Part shown: positions 11,416 to 24,613 of the stretch, one piece after another
Layout: the number at the start of each line of letters is the position of its first letter
Position numbering within the stretch: position 1 is the stretch's first letter
Source of the DNA: Symsagittifera roscoffensis
Lineage: Eukaryota; Xenacoelomorpha; Acoela; Convolutidae
NCBI RefSeq assembly: GCF_963678635.1
Contig: NC_087065.1
Location: forward strand, 5,543,209 to 5,607,208
DNA length: 64,000 nucleotides
Direction of reading: 5' to 3'
The notes under the pieces: model-generated
The model's input: the letters and a program-made list of their open reading frames with translations, nothing else
What the model was told of the DNA's origin: nothing
Databases searched by the model: none
Translations under genes and position numbers: made by a program

Positions 11416-12014
11416 CATTAAAGTATTGTCAAATTGTCTGGAGTCCACCAAAAAAGCTGAAAGTCTACTAACAAGGTTTCTTTTCTGCCATCTTTTTTTG
11501 CGCGCTCTATAACTTAGTTTTAAAATACATAAGTCATGCTATAAGCCACGTCGATGTCAGCTGTTTTTGCTTGGCCTTAAGTTCCAGAGTTATATTAACT
11601 AGGGTTAAATGGTTGGGGTAAGAGGCGGTGCTTTGATCTGAGATTTCTTCTGAGGACGGAGAAGAGGCAGAGAGTGATGGAAAACAAATTGAGAATAGAA
11701 ACTTAAAAAATGACAAACTGCGTATCACAAGAGCACCAGTTAAAAGTTATCGTCTGAATAATGTAGTTATGATCATATTGTGAAGTTGTCTGAGTTTGCT
11801 GAGCTTAAACCTAGTTGACCTCTGGGCAGAATGTTTGTTAGCTAGCCTGGTCTCGATTTTTTTTGACATTGGAATTTTGTGCCCTCAACACAATCCAACT
11901 CAAACTGAACTGACTCTGTTCAATGTCAGGCTGTAGCCCATCTTCAACCGATAATGCTGATCAACCGTGACCTTGCCCGAGAATTTTGTGAACAAATCGG
12001 TCGGTTTCCAAAAC

Positions 12015-13145
12015 CTAAGTGCAACCATTCTTCAACATGGTACATGTACTTTTTATGGATACGCACTGTTCGCTTCTGCATGAGCGGGCTTCCATCTTGA
12101 TGCAGCTCTCGTTGTCTCCCTCGATTAATATTGGCCCGTCACTCACGAAACCTACCTTAATGATATATACCTCATAATCCGCTGTTGCCATCGCTGAGAA
12201 AAAAACTACGCTTGTAGATATGGCAAACCAATTGCAATTAATTTCTTTAGCCAGCAAACGAATTACTTTTGTTGCGATATCCAGCTCAATCGTTATCTGC
12301 GGATCTATCTGCTTCTGCACCATTAGCATAGTTGTTGTAGCCCAGTTACAGGTTCTTCGGCAGCGAACTAGTGCGCTCTGCGCTCTTCTCCAGGATTTGA
12401 GACGGTACAGACAAAGTAGCTATGTTTTTAACCATTCTTTTTATGCCTATAAACGATACTGAGCCCACAATTTGTCTGTATTGGTTCTTTTTATGACACT
12501 GCCTCTGTTGACACAGTTTTAGAGCAGTCCGTCTTCAATATTTGTTTTCTGATAATCTTTGATGTGCTCAATGGTTTGCATTCAGGCCAGTCAAAGCGTC
12601 CCAAGCAATCGTGGTTTTAGCTTGATAACGAGCCGGGTTGCTATTTGACATGCATTCCTGGGAGCGAAGACAACGGAACTTAGTCATCCATCGGAATGGC
12701 CCCTAATTTTTTCGATTTTGTCTGGCCGCTTGCAGAAATGTCGTCTACCCAAATCAACACATAAATCACTGTATCATCTCTTCACTTCATTGTAATGCAG
12801 CAGAACTTGCTTTTTCTTATTAAATTTTTCTCGAATAGGAAAATTTTCAGTCTTCGCCTACCTGAAACTTCGTAGTAACAAGCACAGGTGGTTACAACAA
12901 CTGCTGAATACCTCTAGGTGCTCCATGTAAATTGTTTCTGAAGGCTGACTTCGGTTCCATCTGATGAATTTCCAGATCATCTTTCGCCCCAAAACCAGGA
13001 GAATTGTCTTTTGAGTTCCGTTTTTCTTGAGTGAACTTGTTACTTTATAGTGAGCTTTGAACTGCGCCATATCACACACTGCAACTGTCTTCAAAGTAAG
13101 AATATAGCGTACAGCAATAACCCTGAGATTGCCGTCTATAAACAA
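12015..13145 (-). pseudogene. Ty1/copia-like Pol remnant
   Basis: Two disconnected minus-strand frames resemble pieces of copia-type Pol. Around 12858-13000 the frame reads SETIYMEHLEVF and then a Cys-Leu-rich stretch. This matches the conserved copia reverse-transcriptase segment in which an ETIYMEQPEGF-like string precedes the KSLYGLKQ motif. Around 12015-12330, IEGDNESCIKMEA resembles the DNQSCI region of copia RNase H. The order along the minus strand (RT then RNase H) is right for copia. The rest is broken by frameshifts and stops. Further degraded sequence may reach about 14.5 kb, but I cannot support it. The family assignment is moderate and rests on two short motifs. Confidence 0.45.
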
Positions 13146-15779
13146 ATGATCAGAAATCTATGGTTTTGCATTCTTCATATAGAAAATCATGGCTACCAGC
13201 CACCGCTCAAACATTACCTTTAATCCTTGGATTCGAATAGCTGTGAGGCATAAAAATAGGCATGTGTGTTTAGATTAGTTGGATTCCTAGTTCACCCTTG
13301 CAAAAAACGCTCTCAAGACTTTGTCTCTACTGCTGTTTACCCGACCCTATCCTCTCACTAAACCGTCTTTTCAGCAACACACATGGCGCACTTTTTTGAT
13401 CTTTTCGTGCTCATTCCTGGTTTCTCAATATGAATGGATTCCCCTGTGGATAGCTCTTTTTACCCTTTGGATCTAGTTTCCGTATGATTCTTTGCTTCAA
13501 TTAAATGCAAAGCACCCAAACACACGAAAATATCACTTTTTGGCGTTTTAACAAGGTTCATATCGAGGATGACATGAGGTGTAACAATCAAACACAAAAC
13601 ACAACAGCTTCAGCAAAGCATCAGTCCCCTTCATTAACCTTTGATTACTGCCAGCTGACTGAGTCCATCAGGAAGTTTTTTATGTACGCTCGCAGCCTCG
13701 AAGGGAAACATGACATACCCCACACCTGCTTCTTGAGCTGAATATTCAGCAAAGTGCCGTTCGGGATGTCCACAGTATCTCTTCTTTCCAGCTCTTAAAA
13801 CAAGAAGAGACCACCGAATTGTCCCTTGGCTGAGGCTGCTGTACAACAACTGACGAACACTATCTTTTCTCCTTGCAGTCAAAAGGCGAAAAAATCTAAA
13901 TTGTTTTTAATTGAAGCTTTTTTGTTTCGAACTACCAGTCCCATCTGCTTCGCTCAGGCAGTTGTCTTGAGTTTATTTTGCCGAATGTCTATTCTGAAAA
14001 ATTACTCTCTCGCCAGATGCTCTTTCAGTCTACAAACATAGGAGTCACTACTAGACCCCCCTGTTTTGTTTTTCACAGCTTGCCTGGCTAAAATCCTTGC
14101 TCAAACATCTTGGCATTGATCGTCAGACCTTTAAATTGTGTGTTTTTGATTGTATCTCACGCTTTTCTCAACCTGGTCATAAGTTTTTGACTGCAAACGA
14201 AGTAATGACCGAGATCTAGGCCAAGCTTGGAATCTAGGCGGAGCTTCATCAAGTGGCCTATTGACGCCCTCCGATCTGTCTACAATGCAAAACTCGGTAG
14301 AAGCAGCTTCCAGACCTCTATTTCCATGGTTTTAGCCGTCCGCTCCCTAGTAGTCGTTCTCTAAATACATTAGGATCGTACGACCACAAGGATTCTTTTG
14401 TTTTGACGCTGCTGAGGTAAAATTGCTCATTTCTTTGGCGTGTTGACATAAGCTGCCCTTTGATCACATGCTCGGGGAGAATAGGTTGAACAAATGATAG
14501 ATCGTCACTGCCTGTGACTACGCTGAAAAAGTCCAAACTATGCACCAAGGCCACAAACTTTTTCGATCAAGAAAGATGTTATTTGTACAATCACTAAAGG
14601 CCGTCAGTTTCAGGTTCATTTTTTCTCGAAGCTACTTGCCAAAAGCTAAGACCACAGGCAGATAAAAAACATCGAAACCTAAAAAATTTAAACGGTTACT
14701 TGTAAAGATTCAGAGCGCTTAAAGGGCTGTGGCAGGAGACTGATGTTTGATCTGAGGTTACAAAAGAGGTAGTTACTGATGAAATTTCAATTAAAATTGA
14801 ATTGAATTACTTCAAAACAGAACATTACAAATTTGCCATTATAAAGTACCCGTTATCTCCACCTTTTTAGCGTATGATTACCAATTGACCTAGTCTGAAA
14901 TTGATAAGTTTTAGTCTAATTGACTTCTCTTCGATCACTTTATCTCACCTTGGAAACGCGTGTTTTAATTTACCAGTTTTTGTTCCGAGCATTAAGAATG
15001 GGGAGGAACTTTGTATTCGGGTTCGTTGTATACTTTTTCTTTTATTTTTTTCCACTCAAAATCAGTAACCACATTTATTCATCGGACTGGGCTGAGTGAT
15101 ATATCATTTTAACGTCATTTCAATCGTGATTCGAATGATATTTAGAAATTTCCAAAAAAAATCCTTTTGTCGCCGGTTTGAAACTTTTGGTTTTTTTGTC
15201 TATTTTCGACCGAATGAAATTATTATATTTTTGATCATTCAGGCTTAAAAATGACTTGCCCAAATGGATACTAGTAAACTAAATTTGGCGTTTTCCTGGC
15301 AACGAATTCAGAAGCTTTGTACCAAGATTGAAAAAACTTTTCGAGTCAACTGTTGTCAGTTTTTCCACAATTTACTAATTTTTTTACGCATTTGTATAGT
15401 GTTATCATCACACCACGTATGAAACGACATCTATTTGAAGAACTTAATGATTTGAAGAACTTAATGATTTGAAGAACTTTTTTTGTAGTTTTTATGAATA
15501 TGGTCGGAAACTTCTGTGCAACTTCTGTTTTCGAATTTACTAGGCCGATCATGCTTACCGGGTATCCTTGTTTTCTGTTGCCACATTTTTCAGCTAGTTT
15601 TTCAGTTAAGTGAGCGCCTACTGCGTTCCAAAATGTATGCTCCATTTTTTTGCTCATTAAACTTTATATCTTTGAGTGTTTACCAAAAAAATCAACAATT
15701 TGCGTACGTAACTGTAGGTTACAACTTTGTGATCAGTAATATACTGAATTTGTCCATCCAATTGTCATAACTATTTTAG
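13146..15779. other. No secure gene
   Basis: Several short ORFs occur on both strands, but none shows a recognisable domain or splice-site support. The region between 13.6 and 14.6 kb may be more of the degraded copia-like element. The remainder is AT-rich sequence in which I see nothing definite. Confidence 0.3.
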
Positions 15780-16364
15780 CATAGACCAGGAGAAGATATC
15801 ACATGGAACTCGAGGCCTCCAGAAAACCTCCAAAAGCAGACGCTGAGTCGTACGAACATGCCAGTTGGCGACAGTTATTCATATGGGGCGCCGCATAAAC
15901 ACCTTCTTTACTACGATGCTAAAACAGGAGAGTCGTCCACATTAGCGCCTACCATGTGTGACATTCATGAAACTCAATTATGGACGTCTGAACCCAGTCA
16001 ACCTACATCAGCGCCGACTATGACTGAGGCTCATGGTGCTCAACCAGGGACGTCTGGAACAGGTCAACCTGCATTAGCGCCGGCCATGGTTGAGGACCAG
16101 GAAGCTGAATTATGGAGATCTGGTTCCAGTGAATCTCCCTTACCGCCAACCATGACTGAAGATCATGCAGCTCGATCTTGGACGCCTGGACCCAGTCAAT
16201 CTCCATTAGCGCCGACCATGACTGAGGATCATGGTGCTCAAGCAGGGACGTCTGGACCCAATCAACCAATGGTCCCCCTAAGACCTTTCAAAAGGAGGTT
16301 TTTCACAAGGACTCAAGACGTTCTGAATCAGGAATCAAATATCATCTTAGATACAATGTGGGAG
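15780..16364 (+). CDS. Candidate exon coding five 22-residue repeats
   Basis: A GC-richer, 585-bp open block of exactly 195 codons lies between a 3' splice site (CTATTTTAG, AG at 15778-15779) and a 5' splice site (GTAACA from 16365). It starts and ends in phase 0. The intronic TAG that precedes it is the in-frame stop, so the ATG at 15858 need not be the true start. Five tandem 22-residue (66-bp) units cover about 15948-16277. Their consensus resembles APTMTEDHGAQ followed by GTSGPSQPxL, rich in Pro, Thr, Ser and Gly. After the repeats comes a basic patch (FKRRFFTRTQ). The composition suggests a flexible linker or mucin-like segment. The parent gene is not recognised. Confidence 0.5.
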
Positions 16365-17258
16365 GTAACACAATTTTCTATTTAAGATAGTGAAAAAAAC
16401 AGCGGTTTACAGTCGTGGGACAGAAAAGTTTTTTTTTGTTTCAATGAGCAAATTAACGATCTTTTTCTTCGCGTTTTTCTTGTTGTTTAAAAACGATTAA
16501 GTAAGTACGGATGAAAAATTGCACAAGCTAGATGAAGCTATCTTAAGGGAGCCAGTCGGAGCAAAAATTGAGAAATTTGTTTTGAAGTCGTAAATTAGCC
16601 AGTATTTCATATTAAGCTTCAGAGGTGTTCTCGCAACGACAAGAAATTTGAATTTACGGAGAACTTTGAGAAACAAATGAGTTTTATTTACTCCTTATTC
16701 CGCGGGAAAATGACAGACAAAAAAAGAAAGAGTTATTTTGTCCGATGTCAAGAATCGGCTAAATAGCGGCGAGTAAATTCGCGCTGATGATGGAAATATT
16801 TCAACAAGGAAAAGAACACCAATTATTTTGGCAAAATGGCTGCCCTAATCCATGCACATTATTCTCATAAGCGGTTATTTTGTCTAAACTTCGTCCAAAC
16901 TATTTTTTTATGTCTTAATCGGCAGGTCGTTTCATGGAACATCGGTTTGAGTATTTCTTTCAATTCTTTGTTTGTAGTTTGTCTGTGGCTTGGATTTGGC
17001 CTTGGATATCTCTGTTCCTCACTGAAACTACGCTCTCCTGTCCATCTTACTCTACACGTTCTTCTATTCGGGCCTGATGATTGCGGTTACTTGTCTTTGG
17101 CAACTTTCACACGTCACATTTTTGCTCTTGTGAATTCTTGCTTCCAGTTGCTTTGTTCATATTTTGATCACAGCTCGTACATGTTTTTCGATGTAGGGCA
17201 AAATTTGATGGCAGTACCGTTTTTCTGCCTGTAGAACAGCTTTTTATGTTTCCTGTGC
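16365..17258. other. No secure gene
   Basis: This is intergenic or intronic sequence between the repeat exon and the Polinton. A plus-strand ORF at 16836-17234 is hydrophobic and low in complexity. The minus strand shows a few Cys pairs spaced like decayed zinc fingers but has stops in every frame. I make no gene call. Confidence 0.3.
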
Positions 17259-17264
17259 AATTCT
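17259..17264. repeat. Left target-site duplication of the Polinton
   Basis: AATTCT here is repeated directly at 35680-35685, just outside the inverted termini. Six-base duplications are characteristic of Maverick/Polinton integration. Confidence 0.85.
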
Positions 17265-17525
17265 AGTAGTATGAGAGTCCGCCAGGGATCCTTAGGGGGG
17301 GGGGGCAAAATCACCTAAAATAAGACGTGGGCGCCTAAGATCCGACACCTAAGGGGTCCAAAATTATCTTGTAGTCAGCCGGCCTTTTGCTGGTGGATTA
17401 CAAGATCCTCACTTGAGGATCCAAATTTTTGGATGGCCTCCCCCCTGAGGATTTTACCAAGAGTCATATACCCAGGTAGCAAATTTCTAGATCCCTGGCG
17501 GATAATTAAAGTACGATCCTTAATT
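17265..17525 (+). repeat. Left terminal inverted repeat of the Polinton
   Basis: It matches the reverse complement of 35418-35679 with scattered substitutions. It contains CCGCCAGGGATC near both of its own ends, a run of G, and an internal perfect hairpin GATCCTCACTTGAGGATC around 17405-17422. Similarity fades after AAGGATC on the inner side. Confidence 0.9.
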
Positions 17526-18641
17526 TTTTACATTCATTTTCTCAGTCCTTTTACATTCATGTCTCTTTTCCTTCTTTCATTCCTTGAGAATGCATGATAT
17601 TTTGCCGCCGTCATTGACCGCTAACATTTCCCTTTAGTTTTGCAGGAACATTTCTTTCCAGCTTCGAATTCTATTTTGGTGTTTGGAACTACTTTGCTTG
17701 GCTAACTCAAATTTCTCCCGTTGCGTTTGTTTATTTAATTTAGTAGAACTTAATTGGAAACAAAGACAAGTTGTATTTGCTCAAATTAGACCGGACAAAT
17801 TTTAGAAACAAATTGTCTATTACTGATTGTGGTAAGTATGCAAATTAAAATGAGCTTATTTTACAAATGAAATATAAATATGAGTATGGTTTTTTTTGCA
17901 AATTAAGCTTTACAAATATTACAAGCGAAATATTAATCAGAGTGGGGTAAATGAAATATAAAATTTATTTAAGTTAATTAATCATTGTCTAATTGGGAGC
18001 GGTTTAAAACCCTTCTACTTTTCTTGGCAATTACTGGAGAGCTATTTGCACTCTCCGAACTGGTATTATCTAATTCACTGCTATTTCCGTCAGCCGCCAT
18101 AGTATTGTCACGTTCTTCTTGAGCCTCGAACGCAATGTAAGGATTGTTTGGATAAGGTTTATCTACAGTTTTAGAACTGCCAGCCAAATCTTCACGCAAT
18201 TCTTTCTTAGTGTATTTCCTTCTGTTATACAGTCTGGGTCTGGCGGTGACCAGTCCGAGTCATTAATATTTATTTCTCTTTGAATTGGCTATGTATTAAA
18301 GTTATCGAAAATGGTGTTCGAAGAAGAACAAGGGTTATTTTTTAAACTACCATCCCAGTCATCGAGTAAAATTTGGTTATTAAATTCATCTTCGCGGGTC
18401 AAAAAGTGACCAAAAGGTAAACAGGTTACCAGGTCACCGAGGAGGAATCTCTTTGTGTCCAAAGCTGTTAACGCTAATTTATTTATGTTGACAGTTTGTA
18501 GCTCGTGTTTTTTCAATCTGATGCTCGTGTTTTAAACTCAAAATTTTCTGTGGTTGAATAGGGCGTCCTTAAAGCGATCATGTGTCAGCTGTTTTTGTGC
18601 ATACCAAGAGATTCCTTTCGCTGAGACTTTGTTGCTCCTAT

Positions 18642-18823
18642 CTTAAACAAAAAAAAACAGATATTAGTTTTAAAAATGAGCTCTGTTTATGTAAGCAATC
18701 TACAAATTATCATAAAAGCAAAAAAAAAAGGAAATTGTGAAAGGTATTAGAGGTGCCAACCAAATTTAATTATTTTTTCTGTCATTGGGTTTTTTGGAAT
18801 TTGATTACTTTTTTACCACTTAC
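18642..18823 (-). other. Spliceosomal intron 2 in the Polinton polymerase
   Basis: The minus-strand donor GTAAGT begins at 18823 and the acceptor TTTGTTTAAG ends at 18642, giving 182 bp. The join at phase 1 keeps the frame between the end of the palm region and the KGISWYAQ segment. The unspliced frame stops within a few codons. Confidence 0.65.
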
Positions 18824-21405
18824 TTTTGAGTTTAAGAGAATATAATTTCGGTTTTAGTGCTACAAATTCTTCTATAAAGTCTCCACCCATCTCGTCCTTG
18901 AACATTAGCACCTGTTTCTTGTGGGTTTCATTTTACAGTGGTGATTGTTTGGGATAGTTCGAGAAGTCAAACAAGTGTCCCATTTGTTTTAGTTCCTCGT
19001 ATATATCGTCACATTTTATCATATAAATAAAGCTATCAGTATCAAAGTACAATAGCTCGAGATTAAAGTTTGGCTTCATTTGCACGTAGTGGGTTTCGAA
19101 CATGTACTTTTTTGCAATGTCTAATATTACTGCGCCAACGATCGTAGGCTTATCCCACCGGATTGAGCTCGGATTGAATGTTATTGTAGCAAAGTCTTCG
19201 TGTATAATTTGGAATGACTTCAATGAGCTCTGGCACAACTTTTGCAGTAGCTCGGTTTCGTTACGCACTATACTCATTTTTGTTCTGTTTCGTTTGCTTT
19301 CCATCGTGTTGCCGAAAGATGAGTTTATCATGAGCTCATAAAATTTTTCCTCAAAAATGTTCCTAGCCTTCTTTTTTAGCTCAGTGTTCATCTGTACAAA
19401 AGGGGCCATCCATTTACACTGTCAAAATTGCAGCACTCTGTGAAGGTGAGTCACCTTCACACCTAATTGTATGTAAAGCTGAAGGGTCAGATAATGCAAA
19501 ACTTATCCTGACTTTTCTTGTAGAGACTGTATAAGTTTAGGCCCTTTAGGTAGACTGGTGATACCTATTTTGCCCATCATTTCCACTTGATCGGTACTCA
19601 AGTCAGTTATCTGTACAATTTCTTTTGATGGCGCGGGAGGATAGTCTTTGAAGTAGTCATGGAGCTCGTCGGGGAACGCGATATCTACCTCCACTAGGTA
19701 ACTCCATTCACTATCCTCCTCCGTCAGTAGTAGTTTAGGTATATCCACCGAGTCGTCCGCCCATTTGAAATCGTTTAAGGGCAACGAGTAATTTTGCAGT
19801 ATAACTCTGTAGAGATTATTTGCGTCGATGTTTACGATGAACGAATTTTCCTGTTTTTTATCGTGGTGATCAAGATACTGGTTGTTGGCTTTCCAGTATT
19901 TTTGGGAATATACAGACGACATTCCACCACGAATCATCCCCTCTACAAAGTGAAGGTGGTCGTGCTCGGTTAGAAATCGAAGATCTGCTCGGCAGACTTT
20001 AAGGAACACATCCCCCGCCAAGTTACTTGCGGTATAAAAGTGCGCGCAATCGACTCCATATGTTTCATAGCACACGGATCGAAAAGCTTCGAACACAGAA
20101 GCAAGTAACAGCACATCGGTAGAGAGGTACAGGTGGTGGTAGTCTACAATTGAATTACAGCCGAATTTACTGAATACGATGATTACATGGTTGAACTCTG
20201 ATCAATCTACACTGACCTCACCACCGGCTAGGCTATTCGTCCACAGTCTTCGTGCGGGTAATCGCGGTTCATTGAATTTCTTGAAGCTATCAATGTAGCT
20301 GTAGGGGTAGAACCCTTTTCGTTTCAAAAGATCGATTTTCTCCATTGAATGTCCTTTTGCTTCGAAGAAATTTTCCAATAGACTGAAATTATCAAATTAT
20401 GGGCAAATTATTAACGAGCGCTGATAAGGAAGATTGCATGAACTTGTAGAAGTCGATAAATCTCAGATTCTCATACACATTTCTAATTTTTCCACTTTTT
20501 TCGTAGAACCTTTTGATCCATACCGATATGGTCATTGAAATGAATTTTTCTTCGGTGCTCGGTATGACAGAGAAGACATTGTGTGGATTGCTTTTATTCA
20601 ATGCTCGAATGATACAATATAGATCATAGTTTGCTAGATTATGGGCAACTACAGGAATGAAATTGGTTGTCTTGCGGTTGATGTTGCATGTATTATGTGC
20701 CCACCCGAGAAACTTGTTGGTATACTGACAGTGGTCTAATACCTTTTCCTCATCCCATGCAAAAGGCAATTCGCATATCCAGCACTCGGATGTATCTTCT
20801 TTTCTTGTTTCTCTTTGCCCCTCTTTGCGTAATGTCTTCTTTTTTCAATGTAAACTTCCTTCGCAAGCGTTTCCAAGCTCAGTAACAGATGTTCGATACT
20901 GTCAGGTCCCCTTTTCAACTCGAACTTGACCACCTCGGGGTTTCCAAATTCTACAGCTGCGAATGCATACCCACAGTTCTGGTGTTTTTCGATAAGGTGA
21001 GTGTTCGATTTTTCGTTGTCAGGCTCTGGGCCAGCTACGGGTACAATTACTGACTCCAAGTCGAAGTATACTATACGTGGTACAAACGATCTTGCACCAA
21101 AGTTTTTAAACACATGTCGATCGTTGTCGGGCCCGGGCATCGTGATTTCAAGGCCATCTTGTCGATAGCAAATTTCTTGATGTCGACGTAGAATGTCGTT
21201 GGAAGTGCAAGTGTGGAAGCAATTTTGGCAGATTTCATTTCTGTCGCGTGGTGCTCTTTTACGAATAAAGTTGACCAGCTTTGTCAGGTCGTTGATTAGC
21301 ACATAGTGATACGCAGAACCGTCGGAAAGAGGCAGCAAGTCCATCACAAATGTACAATTTAGCTCTTTTGAAATCCGGATTGGTATCAGCTCTTCTGACT
21401 GGTAC

Positions 21406-21515
21406 CTAAATAAGAAAAAAATTTTACTTTGTATGAAATGGAATAAACTTCTAGGTCATGGTTGATTTTTGTTTTGTTTTATCTGGAAGAAATTTGAAAT
21501 GTCAAATAAACTTAC
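21406..21515 (-). other. Spliceosomal intron 1 in the Polinton polymerase
   Basis: On the minus strand, GTAAGT begins at 21515 and TTATTTAG ends at 21406, giving 110 bp. Removing it joins the NVF and YQSEE codons in a single frame at phase 2, exactly where the protein family is continuous. Reading through meets a stop. Confidence 0.7.
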
Positions 21516-22766
21516 CGAAATACGTTGATTTGAACATTGTTCAATCTTTCAAATCTTCCTATTTCCAGTATGCTTATTGACATCTAAAAATCTCTCGAAT
21601 CTTCACTATCTGTTTCATCTCTCGCTGTCTTGCATCTGCTTGCCTTTGTGGGGGTTCCGCGTTCCCTTCATCTCGATTGTCGTTGACGGCAACGACGACA
21701 ACATCCTTATCAGACTCTCCTTTTACTTCATCATCATCGCTGTCTTCGTCCTCGCTTTCTTCTTCTTTATACGTTGCACATTTGGTCTTCTTTCGGTATG
21801 CCTGAGAATATGCGTATAGAGGTGGACCATGTTTGAGGTGATAGACTGCAATGAAGCAATACAGAAAGCATTTATCGTTCGTCTTTGTTTGTATATATTC
21901 ACAAGGTTGAACTTCTGTTTTTTGAGACCAAGGGGTAGCGGCAAGTAGCTTCCTTCGCGCATTGGAGACAGTTTAGCGAAATTGATAGTTACTTTCGAAA
22001 TTCTTTCAATTATCCACCAACTTCCATGAGAAGCGAAGCAGTTGATGGAGTTGAGCATATGTTCAACCATCTCAATGTACTGCCCCTGTTCCAGACCACC
22101 ATAATTGACACGTACCATCTCGGTGGTCAAGAAAAGTGTGATTTTCTCAACATTGGGTTCTTTGTCGTTTTCCACGGTGAGGTGTTTCATCAAGCTCACT
22201 TCAACTGAGAATTGCACCTTAATTGATCCGTTTTGCGAGTGCTCGATTATGAAGTCATCAATGACTTCTTTGTTTCGCATCATGAAATCGAGCAGGTCGT
22301 TTTCATTCTCGTCGAAATTTAGTTGATATTTCTTCAAACTGCTATTGAAAGCGGTTTGACTCTCATTCAAAATTGACCGAGTGTTTTGAGGTACTCGCGT
22401 TGTCGATGAACCTTCGATGGCGATAGTCTCATTGCTACCACCACCACCACCACCACCACCGGTTGAAGTAGAGCCAGCATCCGAATCCCAGACTGGAAGT
22501 CCATGGCGGTTGTTCATGTGACTCTGATTTTTTTCCAAGCTGATATAGTTTGCTGATTTGCCGTGATCTATTTCAATGTGCTGAATAGTTTCAGCCACCG
22601 AACTGAACTCCTCAAGGCAGTCATTGCATTTGACTCTGGCGGCTGCAATCGGCGCATGAAGGTTGTGGACTGTCTTCTTATGACGTCGTAGGTTTTTAGC
22701 AGAGCCCAGAACCGCATCACACAGATGACATGCGAGATTGGTCTTAGCTTTAGAAGAATTAGGCAT

Positions 22767-24613
22767 TGTTTTTTTGATTTTCTTTCGAAAGTTTATGAGT
22801 TGAGAAATATTCAAACTGGTCTGATTAATCAGAAGAAAGTTTTTGAATACAGATTTTTTTGTTTCAATCAAGAACTGCTGAAGTTCAGAAAGCAAAAGAC
22901 AAAAGTGAACTTTTAGTTTGGGGTTAAAATCTTAATTGTTTTCCAACCACAAGCGTAGGTGAATTATAGCGGTTTTATTTTTCTTTACGGTTTTGTTAGT
23001 CAGTCCTGTTCAGGAAATAATCATTACTAAGACTCGGTGGTTTGACTAATTCCTTTCAAGTATATAGATTTAACTTCAAGTCTTGCTTAAACACCTATCC
23101 CCTAGTACACTTAGTTTGAAGTGACTAATATTGCTGTAGGCAGGTATATAAAAGGAATTAGAGCTAACCACCACGGTAAAAGAAGGAAATGTATTCTATC
23201 AGGGTTGCTTGGAATTGGCTGAATACAGTTCTGAACCCAATAACTTTTGATCTGATAGACAGTTCACCATGGGGACCTTTTCTGTTGTCCTGTGACAGGT
23301 TAAACCAGTAGCTTAGCAATTTTTTAATTGCAGTCAATAAACGAGATAAAAAACTTATAGTTGCCAAGTAAAAAAAATAGAAAAATTTGAAAAAAAATCA
23401 AAAAAACTAAAATTGAAAATTTTCTATGTTTCTAGCTTGAAATTGTTCAATTTTGCAGGCAATCGACCAGGAAAGAGTGTACACACGCTGGATTATGTTC
23501 CCCTCTGGTAGGGCAACAAAGTGGTATAGCAAATTTTTGCTAGAAGCTAAAATTGAGACGAAAAAACTCTGTTGAAAATTAATGTAAAAATTTGAAAAAA
23601 TTTGAAAAAATCGAAAAAATTAAAATTAAAAAAAAGTTATTTTTTATTATTCTCTAATGTTTAATTATGGTTCCCACCGATCAGGAAAGATTAACGACGC
23701 ATTTAAACACTTTCTGAAGTTCATTAGAGGCGATATTCGAAAAAGTGAAATTTTCACTTGGGTGTCTAGAACGTGAACCGAGATGAAATTCAAATGTTTT
23801 TTGTATCCATCAGCATCTCTGAACCATAATTTTCATTTTCTCGATTTTCGGAATTTTGAACTACATTAAAAATAAAATTTTTTATAACTTAACAAAAGTG
23901 AACCAATTGATGTGCGTAGAACCATAGGTTAAAAGCGTCAAGTTTTCTGGTTCGGAATAAAAAATTTTGCTGAGTTCTTTTTCAAAAATGGTCATTTTTG
24001 AAATTTTCTTATTTTTCTAAAAATAGGACTTTGACTAATTCAAGGTTCTGAAACCGATAATTTTTGATCTGATTAAGATAGACGCTTGGTAAGGTGGACC
24101 ATTTCTGTTCTCCTATAATAGGGTAAGCCATAGGGATCATTACTTGTTCAACTAGATTATTGGTAGAGTAAGAAATGACTTGTGAATATTTTTGGGATGA
24201 AAAAGAAAAATTAAACAAAATTTTAAAACTTAACGTTAAACTAAAATTTTGTTTCCAATGGTCTGCTATGCTTTTTTTTGTCGTACTGGGAAACAAAGGG
24301 TATCCTGCAATTAGTCGATTGTAACAAAACCTTATCTATTTCAAAAGTAAAAGATTTTAATGGAACATTCTACCTGATACTCTATCTATCTCTTTCTTGA
24401 TTTTTCTTATCGATTGAGTTTGATTAGAAACAATTCACTCAAATTTAATTTACTCAATTGATACAGAAATCAAAAAACATATACTTATATATACAAACGG
24501 AAATCAAACTGATTTGATAAAAAGTGAAAGCAACACATCAAACCAAAACAAGCTCCATAATTTTAATAAATCAGAACGTTTTTAAAAATAGCAAACAGTT
24601 TTTAAAAGTTTTC
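22767..24613 (-). other. Polinton spacer, no secure gene
   Basis: AT-rich sequence between the polymerase and the next gene. Weakly similar direct repeats lie at about 23225-23330 and 24040-24150, sharing TTTTGATCTGAT and a GGACC-TTTCTGTTCTCCT-like stretch. The small ORF at 24009-24296 overlaps one of them and shows no domain. The repeats may be relics of an internal duplication or regulatory sequence. Confidence 0.35.

Larger units (their letters stand above)
17978..22766 (-). pseudogene. polB: Protein-primed family B DNA polymerase of the Polinton, intron-containing and broken
   Basis: This would be the replicative polymerase of the element. The first ATG is at 22766. The N-terminal part has two C2H2-like fingers, a Gly run, and the region with GSWW that precedes the polymerase in many animal Polintons. 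Motifs then follow in order across several frames: exonuclease I YFDLES (about 21060), exonuclease II HNLANYD (about 20640), palm motif A DANNLYR (about 19825), motif B NSSFGNTMES (about 19310) and motif C YFDTDSF (about 19040). A C-terminal DTKRFLLGD segment lies near 18450. Frameshifts occur near 21870-21880 and 20750-20790, and a stop near 20200. An acidic tail may extend to 17978. Motif A ends in Arg where the family normally has Gly. Two breaks in the frame are introns, described separately. All catalytic Asp residues seen are present, so loss of function comes from frame disruption. Confidence 0.85.

Noticed and set aside
16836-17234. 132-codon plus-strand ORF as a membrane protein
   Set aside because: Hydrophobicity follows from T-rich composition; there is no domain, splice or start-site support.
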